Shown here: in pieces, positions 6,975 through 15,399 of the stretch
Numbering within the stretch: the stretch's first letter is position 1
Layout of the letters: every line of letters starts with the position of its first letter
DNA from: Bdellovibrionota bacterium
Lineage (GTDB): Bacteria; Bdellovibrionota; Bdellovibrionia; Bdellovibrionales; JAMPXM01
Direction of reading: 5' to 3'
NCBI GenBank assembly: GCA_963170185.1
Contig: CAUJGS010000132.1
Span: 1 to 55,292 of the forward strand
DNA: 55,292 nt
Program-made: the position numbers and the translations under genes
Notes under the pieces: model-generated
The model's input: the letters and a program-made list of their open reading frames with translations, nothing else
What the model was told of the DNA's origin: nothing
The model's database searches: none

Positions 6975-9092
6975 GTGTCAGAATCGATCTCGAAACTTGT
7001 ATCCCGCCATCAAAACATCCTACGTCTTGCGGGAATCATCCTTGCGTCGACGTTCTTGTTCTTCGGCGCCTGGACAACACTTAAAAGCCACGACACATTT
7101 AGTTACCTCGCAATGGGTAAAGCGTTCTTCGAAAACGGTTCATCGCTTTTCACCGACCATCTCAGTATCACCCACCAAGGCGAGCGTTTAAAGCCCAATC
7201 CATGGCTGTACTCGATGGTCTCGGGCGGGATCGTAAGCCTCACGGGGCCCCATGGACTATTCGCGCTCTTCACTGCTTTATGGACTGCACCTATAATCGC
7301 CTTGGGGTTTTGGTCGTGCCGTCGAAACCTCGATAGCTTCGCCGTCTTCGTTGCAGCGCTCTTTCTAACAGCCTCGTTTCTTACTCGTGTTCAACTTCGC
7401 CCAGAACTTGTCGCTTACACGTTTCTGTTCTTTAGCATCCTGCTCGCGCATCAATACACGCTAGACGGAAAACGACGATGGCTTGTCGCTATGAGTGGGA
7501 TTTTCGTGCTATGGACCCAATGCCACTCTACAAGCTCGATGATGCTTCCGATTTTTGGGGCCGCTTGGTTGCATCGCCTAGTGATCGATCTCAAACAAAC
7601 CCAAGCCGGTTCACGTCAAACATTGGCAATTAGACAAACTGTGTGGCTGATCGGCTTTATCCTTCTTGGATTCGTCAATCCCAACGGCGTTCACTACCAT
7701 CCTTTCGCGCTAGCTGGAGTCCATCAAAACGAATGGTATGGTGTAATCACCGAATATGCCGGCGATCAACGATTCACAACGGTCGTTCAATGGCTCAATC
7801 TCGTGGGCGGCGCCTTGTTGCTGATCTTGCTTCTGGTTCAGGGCGATCTCGCAAAAGTCGGTATCTTAGTTGTCATGCTGTTCTACGCCGTGCAAATTCC
7901 CAAACTCGCGCCGCATGTCTCCATAGTACTGACTACCATGGGGCTTCTCTTCTTGGATGGAAATCAGAACCCATCTCGTCGCACACCTTCTATTTTAACC
8001 TGGCGAAAAAACGCTCCTGAAATCCTACGTCTGCCTAGGGTGCCTTACCTCAAACTTTGCGTTTTAGCTTTGCTGCTTGCAGCAACCTGCTTCCAGCTAT
8101 CTCAACAATTTGGACCTCTTCGCCAGGCTTCACTTTTCGCCGGTGCACCTATCGTCGACGAAGACATTTTCGCCGTCGACATCGCAAGCTTCATCAAAGA
8201 GAAAAAAATTGCAGGCCCCACTTTGTCGGAACTCGGTACAGCTAGTTATCTCGAGTACGCCGTCGGTACCCCCATTTCTATCTATGTCGATCAACGCATC
8301 GGTATCCTAATTCCGAAATCTATTTTCGATGTCTACCGCGAAGCGATCATGCGCGATAAAGCCCTCGTGGAGCTTACCGACAAACATGACATCAAGTTGC
8401 TTGTAGGCTCCAACCGATGGCCCGAACGTCTGATCGACACAGCCCTACGAACTCGAAGTTTTTCTATTCTCTATATCGGACGAAGCCATTCTCTCCTGGT
8501 GCCAACAACGTCGGGTCTCGGTTTTGACCAGATCTCTTGGCTGATGCACGATCCTGCGTGTTTACAAAAGATCGACAAGGCAAAACTTATCGAAGAACGA
8601 ATGCGTCTCGACAACGACTCGTCGGATTCAGGCAGCGCGCTCCGTGAAATCGCCGATACGGCGCTGGCTTTGCTAGAGAAGAAAGGTGTCGACCTAGCTA
8701 CGCTCAACGGTCGACTAAGCAATCCACACGCGCTTCGACTGCTCGCCTACTCATGGCGGGTCGCGGGTCAGCCTGAACCCTCTCTCAACACCCAGCGGGC
8801 TCTGAATGTACCGGCAAAGCTCGTCGACTTCTTAGAGTCCGCACTAGCTCTACAAGCCCTGGGAGCGAATGACATAGCAAGCGAAGCCCTCTTTAACTCC
8901 GGTCCCGACTACTACTACGGATCGCGACAAAAGGCGGCCCAGTTTCTCTATGTGGTCGACGGCATTCTTTCGAAACTTCCAAAAGATACTCCGACCCCGC
9001 CCTGGCTAGAAGGCCTGAGAAATGCCTTAAAAAATGACCCTGAACCGTCGGATACGAACAATGCCCAGCGAAGCTGTAGACCAACAGCTTAA
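6975..9092 (+). CDS. large polytopic membrane protein, possible GT-C glycosyltransferase
   Basis: About 705 aa. The GTG at 6975 has GGAG 5 nt upstream. The reading upstream of it overlaps the previous gene and lacks a membrane-protein character. About ten hydrophobic segments fill the first 400 residues. The first periplasmic loop has the pattern HDTFSYLAMGKAFFENG, with an acidic residue shortly after helix 1 as in GT-C enzymes that use polyprenyl-phosphate sugars. The C-terminal 300 residues are soluble and helical (TPR-like). Its position before WbqC, GT2 and NeuD genes supports a role in a cell-surface glycan. No precise family is recognised. Confidence 0.65.
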   Translation: MSESISKLVSRHQNILRLAGIILASTFLFFGAWTTLKSHDTFSYLAMGKAFFENGSSLFTDHLSITHQGERLKPNPWLYSMVSGGIVSLTGPHGLFALFTALWTAPIIALGFWSCRRNLDSFAVFVAALFLTASFLTRVQLRPELVAYTFLFFSILLAHQYTLDGKRRWLVAMSGIFVLWTQCHSTSSMMLPIFGAAWLHRLVIDLKQTQAGSRQTLAIRQTVWLIGFILLGFVNPNGVHYHPFALAGVHQNEWYGVITEYAGDQRFTTVVQWLNLVGGALLLILLLVQGDLAKVGILVVMLFYAVQIPKLAPHVSIVLTTMGLLFLDGNQNPSRRTPSILTWRKNAPEILRLPRVPYLKLCVLALLLAATCFQLSQQFGPLRQASLFAGAPIVDEDIFAVDIASFIKEKKIAGPTLSELGTASYLEYAVGTPISIYVDQRIGILIPKSIFDVYREAIMRDKALVELTDKHDIKLLVGSNRWPERLIDTALRTRSFSILYIGRSHSLLVPTTSGLGFDQISWLMHDPACLQKIDKAKLIEERMRLDNDSSDSGSALREIADTALALLEKKGVDLATLNGRLSNPHALRLLAYSWRVAGQPEPSLNTQRALNVPAKLVDFLESALALQALGANDIASEALFNSGPDYYYGSRQKAAQFLYVVDGILSKLPKDTPTPPWLEGLRNALKNDPEPSDTNNAQRSCRPTA

Positions 9093-9120
9093 TTAATATT
9101 CCTTAGGTATAAGGCGCGCT

Positions 9121-9186
9121 CTAGGCCTAGGTCCGAAGTAGGAAACGCCTCCTCCTAAGCCCGCTACGTCTCGTGTATCCTATAAT
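9121..9186 (+). promoter_or_regulatory. possible promoter of the wbqC operon
   Basis: A TATAAT hexamer at 9181-9186 lies 24 bp before the wbqC ATG, with a poor -35 region. Upstream at 9121-9130 is a perfect 10-bp palindrome, CTAGGCCTAG. It is the only non-coding gap (118 bp) in the 6.3-13.3 kb block, so transcription of the five downstream genes probably begins here. Confidence 0.4.
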
Positions 9187-9210
9187 GAGAGATAACTACG
9201 AGAGATACCT

Positions 9211-9942
9211 ATGAGAGTTGTAGCGATTCAATCGAACTATATTCCCTGGAAAGGGTACTTTGACATGATCCGCGATGCGGACGTGTTCGTCTTTTATGAC
9301 GAGGTCAAATACACGAAAAATGATTGGCGAAATCGCAATCTTATTTATCCCGCTCAAGGTCCACAGTGGCTGACAATTCCCATTTCAAAAGACGCTGTTC
9401 ACCAACTGATAAGCGAAGTTACACTTCCCACTGTCGGCGAACACGCCGGTTGGCAGCAGCTTCATCACAAAACGCTTACCTATAGCTACCGAACGGCTCC
9501 ACACTTTGTTCAACTGAAACAACTGATCGACGAAGTGTATCTCGAGAACAGATGGACGAAACTTTCCGAGCTTAACAAATTCATCATAAAAAAAATCTGT
9601 TCGAGACTCGGTGTCAAAACCGAGTTTCGCGATCTCTCAGAATTCAACGTACCGGACGACCGTGTGGGCCGCCTGTTGGAACTTCTGACTCAATTGAAAG
9701 CCACGGAATACATCAGCGGCCCAAGTGGGTCCGACTATCTGAAAGACAAAGCGTCACTTTTTGAAGAGCGCGGAATTAAGCTGCTGTTCAAAAAGTACCC
9801 CGACTATCCGACTTATCCGCAACTTGGCGAGAAGTTTGAGTCCGGTGTTTCGATCTTCGACATGATCGCCCATCTGTCATGGGAAGAAATTCCAGCTCAC
9901 ATTTGGGATCTGAAAGCACCATTCACGCAGAAAGCTGGATAA
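9211..9942 (+). CDS. WbqC family protein
   Basis: A 243-aa protein that starts with the characteristic WbqC opening, VAIQSNYIPWKGYFDMI, followed by the DVFVFYDEVKYTKNDWRNRN segment and a C-terminal SIFDMIAHLSWEEI. Proteins of this family occur in O-antigen and amino-sugar clusters and are thought to act on nucleotide-linked sugars or their acyl groups, but the reaction is not established. It is first gene of an operon with PhyH, GT2, methyltransferase and NeuD-like genes. Confidence 0.88.
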   Translation: MRVVAIQSNYIPWKGYFDMIRDADVFVFYDEVKYTKNDWRNRNLIYPAQGPQWLTIPISKDAVHQLISEVTLPTVGEHAGWQQLHHKTLTYSYRTAPHFVQLKQLIDEVYLENRWTKLSELNKFIIKKICSRLGVKTEFRDLSEFNVPDDRVGRLLELLTQLKATEYISGPSGSDYLKDKASLFEERGIKLLFKKYPDYPTYPQLGEKFESGVSIFDMIAHLSWEEIPAHIWDLKAPFTQKAG

Positions 9943-9958
9943 ACACGGGGACCACGCC

Positions 9959-10774
9959 ATGGACACCATAGACCTCAAGCAGCGCGCCCTACTATCAGCC
10001 AATCTACTGGCGGAGCACCACTATCATCTCCAGACACGCGGCTACAGTCTTGTGTCTGGATTTTTGAATGACAAAGAAACGTCTGTCCTCAAGACCGCTT
10101 TGCTGAAAGCCATCGATGCGTACAAGCCGACAGCGGGGGTTGAGCGCAGCTACCAAGATCGATATCAGATCCATGATCTCTTAGGCCAAGACATCTGTTT
10201 TGCACGCCTACTCGAAGACCCGCGACTTCAACAGTTGATTGCGCCGATTTTGGGCGACTCGTGGATCATGTACGCGGCGACCTCTTCTTCTATTCCACCC
10301 AAAGGTACAAACTATTCGAGTCGCATTCACGTCGACTCTCCACGCTTTCACCTTGGCTACACATTCAACATGGGCGTGATCTGGACACTGGACGAATACA
10401 CCGAACAGAATGGACCTCTAAAAGTCCTTCCAGGCTCGCATAGCTCATTTGAAACTCCCTCCGACGAGCTCTTCGAGAAAAATTGCGTAAAGGTGCTGGG
10501 ACCGCCGGGAGGCTTGATCATTTTCAATGCTCGAGTTTTTCATCGCACCGGTGAGAACCATACAGACAAGTGGCGGCATTCGATGACGATGAACGTCTGT
10601 CGTTCTTTCATGAAACAACGGATGGACTGGGTCCGCATGTTGCCCGACTCGGTCACTGACCAGCTCAATGCGCAAGCCCGCCGTCTGATCGGCTTCGACA
10701 CCCGTCTCCCTAGTTCCCTTGAAGAATTCTTCTTGCCCGAGGACCAACGCCTATACAAACCCGGCCAAGGATGA
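9959..10774 (+). CDS. phytanoyl-CoA dioxygenase (PhyH) family oxygenase
   Basis: A 271-aa Fe(II)/2-oxoglutarate oxygenase. The facial triad is visible as SRIHVDSPRF (HxD) and RVFHRTGENH (distal His), with WRHSMTMN supplying the 2-oxoglutarate Arg. GGGGA lies at the correct distance before the ATG, 16 bp after wbqC. Its stop overlaps the GT2 start. In this context it may hydroxylate a sugar or a lipid carrier intermediate. The natural substrate is unknown. Confidence 0.85.
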   Translation: MDTIDLKQRALLSANLLAEHHYHLQTRGYSLVSGFLNDKETSVLKTALLKAIDAYKPTAGVERSYQDRYQIHDLLGQDICFARLLEDPRLQQLIAPILGDSWIMYAATSSSIPPKGTNYSSRIHVDSPRFHLGYTFNMGVIWTLDEYTEQNGPLKVLPGSHSSFETPSDELFEKNCVKVLGPPGGLIIFNARVFHRTGENHTDKWRHSMTMNVCRSFMKQRMDWVRMLPDSVTDQLNAQARRLIGFDTRLPSSLEEFFLPEDQRLYKPGQG

Positions 10775-11760
10775 ATGCGATGAAACACGCCACGCAATCA
10801 AAGGTCGAAGTCAGCGTCGTCATTCCGGTTTACAACAACTCGAGCTCTCTCGAAGAGCTCACTATGAGACTCATCGCCACACTCAGTTCGATCAGCCGAA
10901 GCTACGAGATTATTTACGTGAATGACGGAAGTCGCGACAGCTCGCTATCTCTTCTCCGAAAGCTCGCAACCACCAGCCCGGCAATCAAAGTGCTCTCGCT
11001 ATCTAAAAACTACGGCCAACACCCGGCGATCTGTGCGGGCTTCGAGCACTCAACCGGCGAATACACCGTGTTGATGGATGCCGATCTTCAAGATGCGCCG
11101 GAAGGAATCGAGACTCTTCTCGCAAAACTTAAAAGCAGCGGCGCCGACATCGTGTACTCGGTGAAGAACTCTGCGGAAAAGAAGTTCACCAGCCGCCTCA
11201 CGTCGGCTGCTTATCACTTTATCTTCTCTAAAATTGTGAACACAAAAGTGCCGCTAAACATCGGAACGTTTCGCATCTTCAATCGTAAGTTCCTTGAGGC
11301 CATGCTGCGCTTCGAGGAAAGCAATATTCTCTACGGCCCTCTGATGTTCTATATGGGTTTCACTTCCGCTTACGTGGAGCTCCCTTTTCTCGAGCGACAA
11401 CATGGCAAAAGTTCGTACACATTCACCAAGCGCCTAAAGCTCGCGGTGAACTCGCTTGTTAGCTATACGGACATTCCACACAAAGCATCGATCTGGTTTG
11501 GGTTTTCTCTTTTGTTCGCGAGCCTGCTCTACGGCGTCTTGGTTCTGCTTCAATACTTAGTGTTTGGGTCCTCTCTCCCAAGCGGAAGCACACTGATTCT
11601 CTTAGTTCTGTGCTTAACGCTTGGAAGCGTGATGCTGAGCCTCGGAATCATCGGCAGCTACGTATTCCGTGTTTACCAAGAAGTTTTAAGACGGCCGCGC
11701 TATCTTGTACAAGAGCGCATCAATGTTCCAACTACACCTGCTGAGGCGGCACATGTCTGA
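10771..11760 (+). CDS. GT2 family glycosyltransferase, GtrB/DPM1-like with two membrane helices
   Basis: The 329-aa protein has an N-terminal GT-A domain (VSVVIPVYNNSSSLEEL, YVNDGSRDSS, and DADLQDAPE with the metal-binding DxD-like motif) and two C-terminal transmembrane helices. This architecture is typical of enzymes that load a hexose onto undecaprenyl phosphate. The ATG at 10771 overlaps the PhyH stop (ATGA), with an alternative ATG at 10780. Its own stop lies inside the start of the methyltransferase gene, so translation is coupled along the operon. Confidence 0.9.
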   Translation: MNAMKHATQSKVEVSVVIPVYNNSSSLEELTMRLIATLSSISRSYEIIYVNDGSRDSSLSLLRKLATTSPAIKVLSLSKNYGQHPAICAGFEHSTGEYTVLMDADLQDAPEGIETLLAKLKSSGADIVYSVKNSAEKKFTSRLTSAAYHFIFSKIVNTKVPLNIGTFRIFNRKFLEAMLRFEESNILYGPLMFYMGFTSAYVELPFLERQHGKSSYTFTKRLKLAVNSLVSYTDIPHKASIWFGFSLLFASLLYGVLVLLQYLVFGSSLPSGSTLILLVLCLTLGSVMLSLGIIGSYVFRVYQEVLRRPRYLVQERINVPTTPAEAAHV

Positions 11761-12607
11761 AGAAAATCGCACCCGTGATGGAGCCTTGAAAGCAAACATC
11801 CACGTCCACTCTCAGCTAGCGAAAACGGGGGAATACAACAAGAGCCCGCATTTTCGCCCCGAGAACCAAGACAAAGTTCGTAAGATCATCTTGCGCCTTC
11901 TAGGTGATCGAAAAAAAGGGGCCGAGACCAAAGCCATCGACTTCGGCTGCGGAACAGGTTTCATCATTCATATGATCCGTGACCTGTTCACCGAAGTGCA
12001 CGGTGTCGACATCACGACCGATATGATGAAGCAGGTCGATCTTTCGTCAGGCAATGTGTTCTTACACGAGAGCCTCGCTGAAAAAACGAAGTTCGCAGAC
12101 AACACTTTCGATTTCGCGACCGCTTACTCATTTATGGATCATCTCTTCAACTACCGCGACTTCTTAAAAGAAGCTCATCGCGTATTGAAGCCGGGTGGAA
12201 TCTTCTATTCCGATCTCAACCCCAATCGCGACTTCATTCTGGCGATGGGGGTCGCAAACGCCCGCAAAGAGCTTTCCATCTCGCCGCTTGTTCAGCGCGA
12301 GATCCAAGGGGCGCTTCACAACGGCCAGTACTACAAAGAAAACTTCGGCATCGATGCAAAAACCCTGGAAGACGCGGAGCCGGGAAAGTCCTTTGAAAAA
12401 GGATTTAGCGCCGAAGAAGTTTTGAGCACGGCAAAGTCGCTTGGTTTTTCAAAATGCCACGTCGAGTTCGAATGGTATCTCGGCCAAGCCAAGATCATGC
12501 ACGAACACTCGGTGAAAGAATCTGAAGCCGTTGAAACCTACCTCAATATGGTTCTTCCGGCTTCGGCCCATCTCTTCAAATACTTGCGATTCGCATTTGT
12601 GAAGTGA
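11753..12607 (+). CDS. class I SAM-dependent methyltransferase
   Basis: A 284-aa product when started at ATG 11753, which has GAGG upstream and overlaps the GT2 stop by 8 nt. A longer reading from 11705 lies in GT2 coding sequence. Motif I is AIDFGCGTGFI, followed by the acidic end of beta-2 (GVDITTDM), NTFDFATAYSF and the HRVLKPGGIFYSDLNP post-motif. The substrate is probably a small-molecule or sugar intermediate, judging from neighbours. Confidence 0.85.
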   Translation: MSEENRTRDGALKANIHVHSQLAKTGEYNKSPHFRPENQDKVRKIILRLLGDRKKGAETKAIDFGCGTGFIIHMIRDLFTEVHGVDITTDMMKQVDLSSGNVFLHESLAEKTKFADNTFDFATAYSFMDHLFNYRDFLKEAHRVLKPGGIFYSDLNPNRDFILAMGVANARKELSISPLVQREIQGALHNGQYYKENFGIDAKTLEDAEPGKSFEKGFSAEEVLSTAKSLGFSKCHVEFEWYLGQAKIMHEHSVKESEAVETYLNMVLPASAHLFKYLRFAFVK

Positions 12608-13335
12608 TGGCGGCGATGAAACAGGCTTCCTCACTCTTCATCTTTGGAACAGGCAGCCTCGCAAAACTTGCTTACATCTATGCCAATGAAGCCCATGCAA
12701 ACCGGGGCGGCGAAAACGGCACAAGTCTTCGCGTGGAAGGCTTCGTCGTGGATCAGTCGGCGATGCAGGCCACAAGTCAGTCGGGCGAGAAACTCTTCTG
12801 CGACCTTCCAGTTTTTTCGTGGGATGAGTTCACTAAGGCCCACTCGGCAAACCAAGCACGACTCTTTGTCGCGATCGGATACAAGAGCATGCGAAGCCGC
12901 GCCGACGTTTTCGGCCGCGTTCGCAAAGCCGGGTACGCGATGGCTAACATTATCGCACCAGCCTCGTATGTCGCGAAAGACTGCGTCTTGGGCGCGAACA
13001 ATATCGTGATGCCAGGTGCAGTTCTCGAACCGGGAACCAAAATTGGCGACAACAATGTCTTCTGGTCCAATACGACGATCTGCCATGACACCGTCATCGG
13101 AGATCATTGCTTCTTTGCCAGCAACACCACTGTTGGCGGCGAAGCATGTATCGGCAATCGCAACTTCTTCGGGTTCACGTCGACAGTCCTTCATCACCGC
13201 CAAATCGGCGACGACAATCTCATCGCCGCTCAAGCCCTGATCACTAAAGATCTAAGCTCCGGCGGCCACTACATCGGCGCACCCGCAAATAAAACCAAAG
13301 ACATCGACCCCACCAAAGGCGTTTCCGTCGAATGA
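12607..13335 (+). CDS. NeuD/PglD-like sugar O- or N-acyltransferase
   Basis: About 242 aa. The N-terminal Rossmann-like lobe (SSLFIFGTGSLAKLAY, LFVAIGYKSMRSRAD) is followed from about residue 115 by a left-handed beta-helix of hexapeptide repeats (LGANNIVMPGAVLEPGTKIG and similar). The end IGAPANKTKD is typical of acetyl-CoA-dependent acyltransferases. The start overlaps the methyltransferase stop (TGATG); a GTG at 12604 is an alternative. It ends the wbqC operon and probably acylates an amino-sugar made or used by the other products. Confidence 0.85.
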   Translation: MAAMKQASSLFIFGTGSLAKLAYIYANEAHANRGGENGTSLRVEGFVVDQSAMQATSQSGEKLFCDLPVFSWDEFTKAHSANQARLFVAIGYKSMRSRADVFGRVRKAGYAMANIIAPASYVAKDCVLGANNIVMPGAVLEPGTKIGDNNVFWSNTTICHDTVIGDHCFFASNTTVGGEACIGNRNFFGFTSTVLHHRQIGDDNLIAAQALITKDLSSGGHYIGAPANKTKDIDPTKGVSVE

Positions 13336-13485
13336 AGTCTTAACGAACTCCGGCCTTCGGCTCTTCAATAGGGAGATCACCACCCTCCATCGAGGCCGGT
13401 GGCGGGTGAGCTGATGGAGGTTTAGCAACCTCTTTAAGAAGAGCGAGATGCTGAAGGCGCTTCTCAAGGGCATTTTGAAATTCGG

Positions 13486-14220
13486 CTATCGCCGTTCTCG
13501 TGACGGGCTGGGAATTTTGAATGTACATAGCTTCATCGAAGGCATCGGAATACCATCGTGCTCAACTTTATCGTCATGCTTGTAAATGCAGAGGCCAGCC
13601 AACTCACCATCAACTTTGATTGTCCAGCAACGCCGGCCCGCCTGTGCAGACCTCTGTACCCAGCCCTCGAAATCGTCGTAATCAGCCTTCAGTGAATCGA
13701 AGAACGGAATCTTTATATCCAGATTGTACATGTACTCGTGTTCGACATGAGGTAGCTGCACAGACTCAGGCTTGAACCGCCGCACAATCAAATCGGCTGC
13801 TTCGTTTACAAATTACACCCGATCTTCGAGATCGGTTCCTGCCACTCGACGGTGTAGCTTTGCGTCTTCAGAGATAAGGTATGTTGCACAATTTCGACTG
13901 AGAGCAAAAAGAAGCTGACAATCTATAAGATCATTCGTGTTCTTAATTCCTCGAAACAGCTTTTCTAGCTCTGGTCCTTCGGCAAGAGGCGGTTTCTCCA
14001 AACGTGGATACTTCTTTAACCGAGACAGCATTTCTCCAAGGCGGCTTCGGTCCTTGTCATTATCGAGATCGTTTTCGGTTAGCGGATGAAACTTAAACGG
14101 AAGGCTATGTTCCACCAACAGAGCATGAAGTTTCTGAAACGGTCCTTTGATCTGTCGATCCGGCCCAACTTCTTCAAACTGAATGACGACGTTTGTGTCG
14201 AGGAGAAAACTTAATTCCAC
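13486..14220 (-). pseudogene. PIN-GNAT fusion gene, interrupted by an in-frame stop and truncated
   Basis: From GTG 14220 a PIN nuclease domain is encoded: FLLDTNVVIQF with the first acidic residue, NTNDLIDCQLLFAL, and YLISEDAKLHRRV with the last Asp. A single TAA at 13813-13815 ends it. The same frame continues without further stops as FVNEAADLIVRRFKPE and a GNAT N-terminal half (CWTIKVDGELAGLCIYKH, then KLCTFKI). After that the frame runs into unrelated sequence just where the acetyl-CoA loop should begin. Codons 3' to 13486 in another frame (to 13340) do not look like GNAT. The gene therefore appears decayed, although the PIN part alone is intact and could be made as 135 aa. It follows an ASCH gene by 5 bp. 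Confidence 0.75.
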
Positions 14221-14225
14221 AGCGC

Positions 14226-14648
14226 CTACAGACTTGCAGGACGATCTTTGCTCGGCAAGTAGCGATATGATTGCGGTGGCTTGGCCTCTTTGCCAGCAAC
14301 CTTAGTAAGCTCTCTTGGCTTGTCATATCTCTGGGGGCCATACACACGAACCGCATAACCATGATCCAAGCCTGAGAAGTACGAGGTAAAGTCGTTCCAA
14401 GAGATCATTGCATCTAGTGCAGACTCTTTCCAAAGATCGGCCAAAGTAAGCTTTTTAACCGACTCGATCTTACATTCACCGATAACTCTCTGGGTGGGCG
14501 ATGACGAATAGATCAGGCAACGTGTCCCGGCCTCAAGATCGGTCGGGAACTTTCTTCTAAGCTCGATTCGCTTCACGCCATCGACGAGAAGATTTGCATA
14601 TTGCGGTCGCACGCTAAGAAGAACGTCTTGTTTTACTGCCTTCGCCAT
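14226..14648 (-). CDS. ASCH domain protein
   Basis: A PUA-like ASCH fold protein of about 140 aa. VLLSVRPQYANLLVDGVKRIELRRKFP is the typical ASCH start with the KxxExR-like motif. CLIYSSSPTQRVIGECKIESV and the YFSGLDHGYAVRV end complete the fold. ASCH domains bind RNA or act on modified nucleosides. ATG 14648 has GAGG at better spacing than 14651. It is upstream of the PIN-GNAT pseudogene and divergent from XRE-ASCH, so it may belong to a toxin-antitoxin-like or RNA-processing module. Confidence 0.8.
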   Translation of the reverse strand: MAKAVKQDVLLSVRPQYANLLVDGVKRIELRRKFPTDLEAGTRCLIYSSSPTQRVIGECKIESVKKLTLADLWKESALDAMISWNDFTSYFSGLDHGYAVRVYGPQRYDKPRELTKVAGKEAKPPQSYRYLPSKDRPASL

Positions 14649-14675
14649 CATGACCTCTTGATTATCAGATCAGTG

Positions 14676-14721
14676 CATGTATTAAAATACAAGTATAATA
14701 ATGCTGGTATTTTAATACATG
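14676..14721. promoter_or_regulatory. divergent promoter with perfect 15-bp inverted repeat operator
   Basis: CATGTATTAAAATAC at 14676-14690 and its exact reverse complement at 14707-14721 flank 16 bp. The spacer holds a TATAAT at 14694-14699 (plus) and, on the other strand, TATACT at 14697-14692. Both divergent transcription units (ASCH-PIN and XRE-ASCH) would start within or next to the repeat. The likely ligand is the XRE protein whose ATG begins at 14723, as autoregulation is usual for such divergent pairs. The right arm ends 1 bp before that ATG. Confidence 0.75.
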
Positions 14722-14722
14722 T

Positions 14723-14998
14723 ATGGCACGAAGCAAAATTGACCCAAAAATTCGAGAGCGCGGTCTTTCGTTCGCGAAGAAGCTCAAGCAAGAGCGCGAA
14801 GATCGGGACATGACACAGAGTGAGCTTTCCGCTCGTTCAAATGTTCCGCTCGATACTCTGCGCTCGATTGAGAACGGACGGATCTTGTCTCCCGGAGTCT
14901 TTATTGCTGCGGACCTTGTCCATGCGTTGGATAGCAAGCTGGATGGATGGGTGGACCTCGATACACCAAAGGCAACTGGCAAACGAGTGCGCCGATGA
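14723..14998 (+). CDS. XRE-family HTH transcriptional regulator
   Basis: A 91-aa protein with one Cro/C1-type helix-turn-helix: FAKKLKQEREDRDMTQSELS, SNVPLDTLRSIENGR, then the third helix pair, spanning residues about 15-75. The N- and C-termini are basic. The ATG is preceded by no ribosome-binding sequence. Given the TATAAT 24 bp upstream, the mRNA leader should be only about 15-17 nt. Its stop overlaps the downstream ASCH start (ATGA). It is the probable repressor of the divergent promoter at 14676-14721. Confidence 0.87.
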   Translation: MARSKIDPKIRERGLSFAKKLKQEREDRDMTQSELSARSNVPLDTLRSIENGRILSPGVFIAADLVHALDSKLDGWVDLDTPKATGKRVRR

Positions 14999-15333
14999 TT
15001 CACGAGATGAAGCTCGATCCTGTTCCTTATACTGCGACTAAGTCGGGTCAGAAAAAGATCGAGGTTCGCCTCTGCGACGAAAAACGTGAAAACCTACGTT
15101 CAGGTGACGATATTCTCTTCGTAAACAATGAGACAAAAGAAACCTTGAGAGCACAGGTTAAAGCCGTTCGCAAATACTCATCAATTGAAGATCTCGCAAG
15201 AAACGAGAAGTTCGCCATGACAGGCGGTATCTATCGTGACTTGAATGACTGGATACAAAGTATTTACGGCTATTACTCGCACGAAAACCAGGCCAAGTTC
15301 GGACTTCTCGCAATCGAAGTTGAGCTGACTTGA
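14995..15333 (+). CDS. ASCH domain protein (second copy)
   Basis: 112 aa. The start at 14995 overlaps the XRE stop; an earlier in-frame ATG at 14947 lies in the XRE gene and is less likely. MIHEMKLDPVPYTATKSGQKKIEVRL is the ASCH opening with the Lys/Glu/Arg motif, LRSGDDILFVNN is the beta-barrel core, and YGYYSHENQAKFGLLAIEVEL closes the domain. It is only distantly similar to the ASCH protein at 14226. Genes of this type are often linked to an HTH protein, which fits a small regulatory or stress module. Confidence 0.82.
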   Translation: MIHEMKLDPVPYTATKSGQKKIEVRLCDEKRENLRSGDDILFVNNETKETLRAQVKAVRKYSSIEDLARNEKFAMTGGIYRDLNDWIQSIYGYYSHENQAKFGLLAIEVELT

Positions 15334-15399
15334 CTCAGGCTTACTTGAGGTTCAATACCTTCCCGATCCTAACCCATCGCTTCCTAAGGTTCACTGGTC

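Noticed and set aside
13340-13528. 62-aa minus-strand frame after the PIN-GNAT pseudogene
   Set aside because: Protein-like at its end but no ribosome site and no family; treated as debris of the broken gene region.
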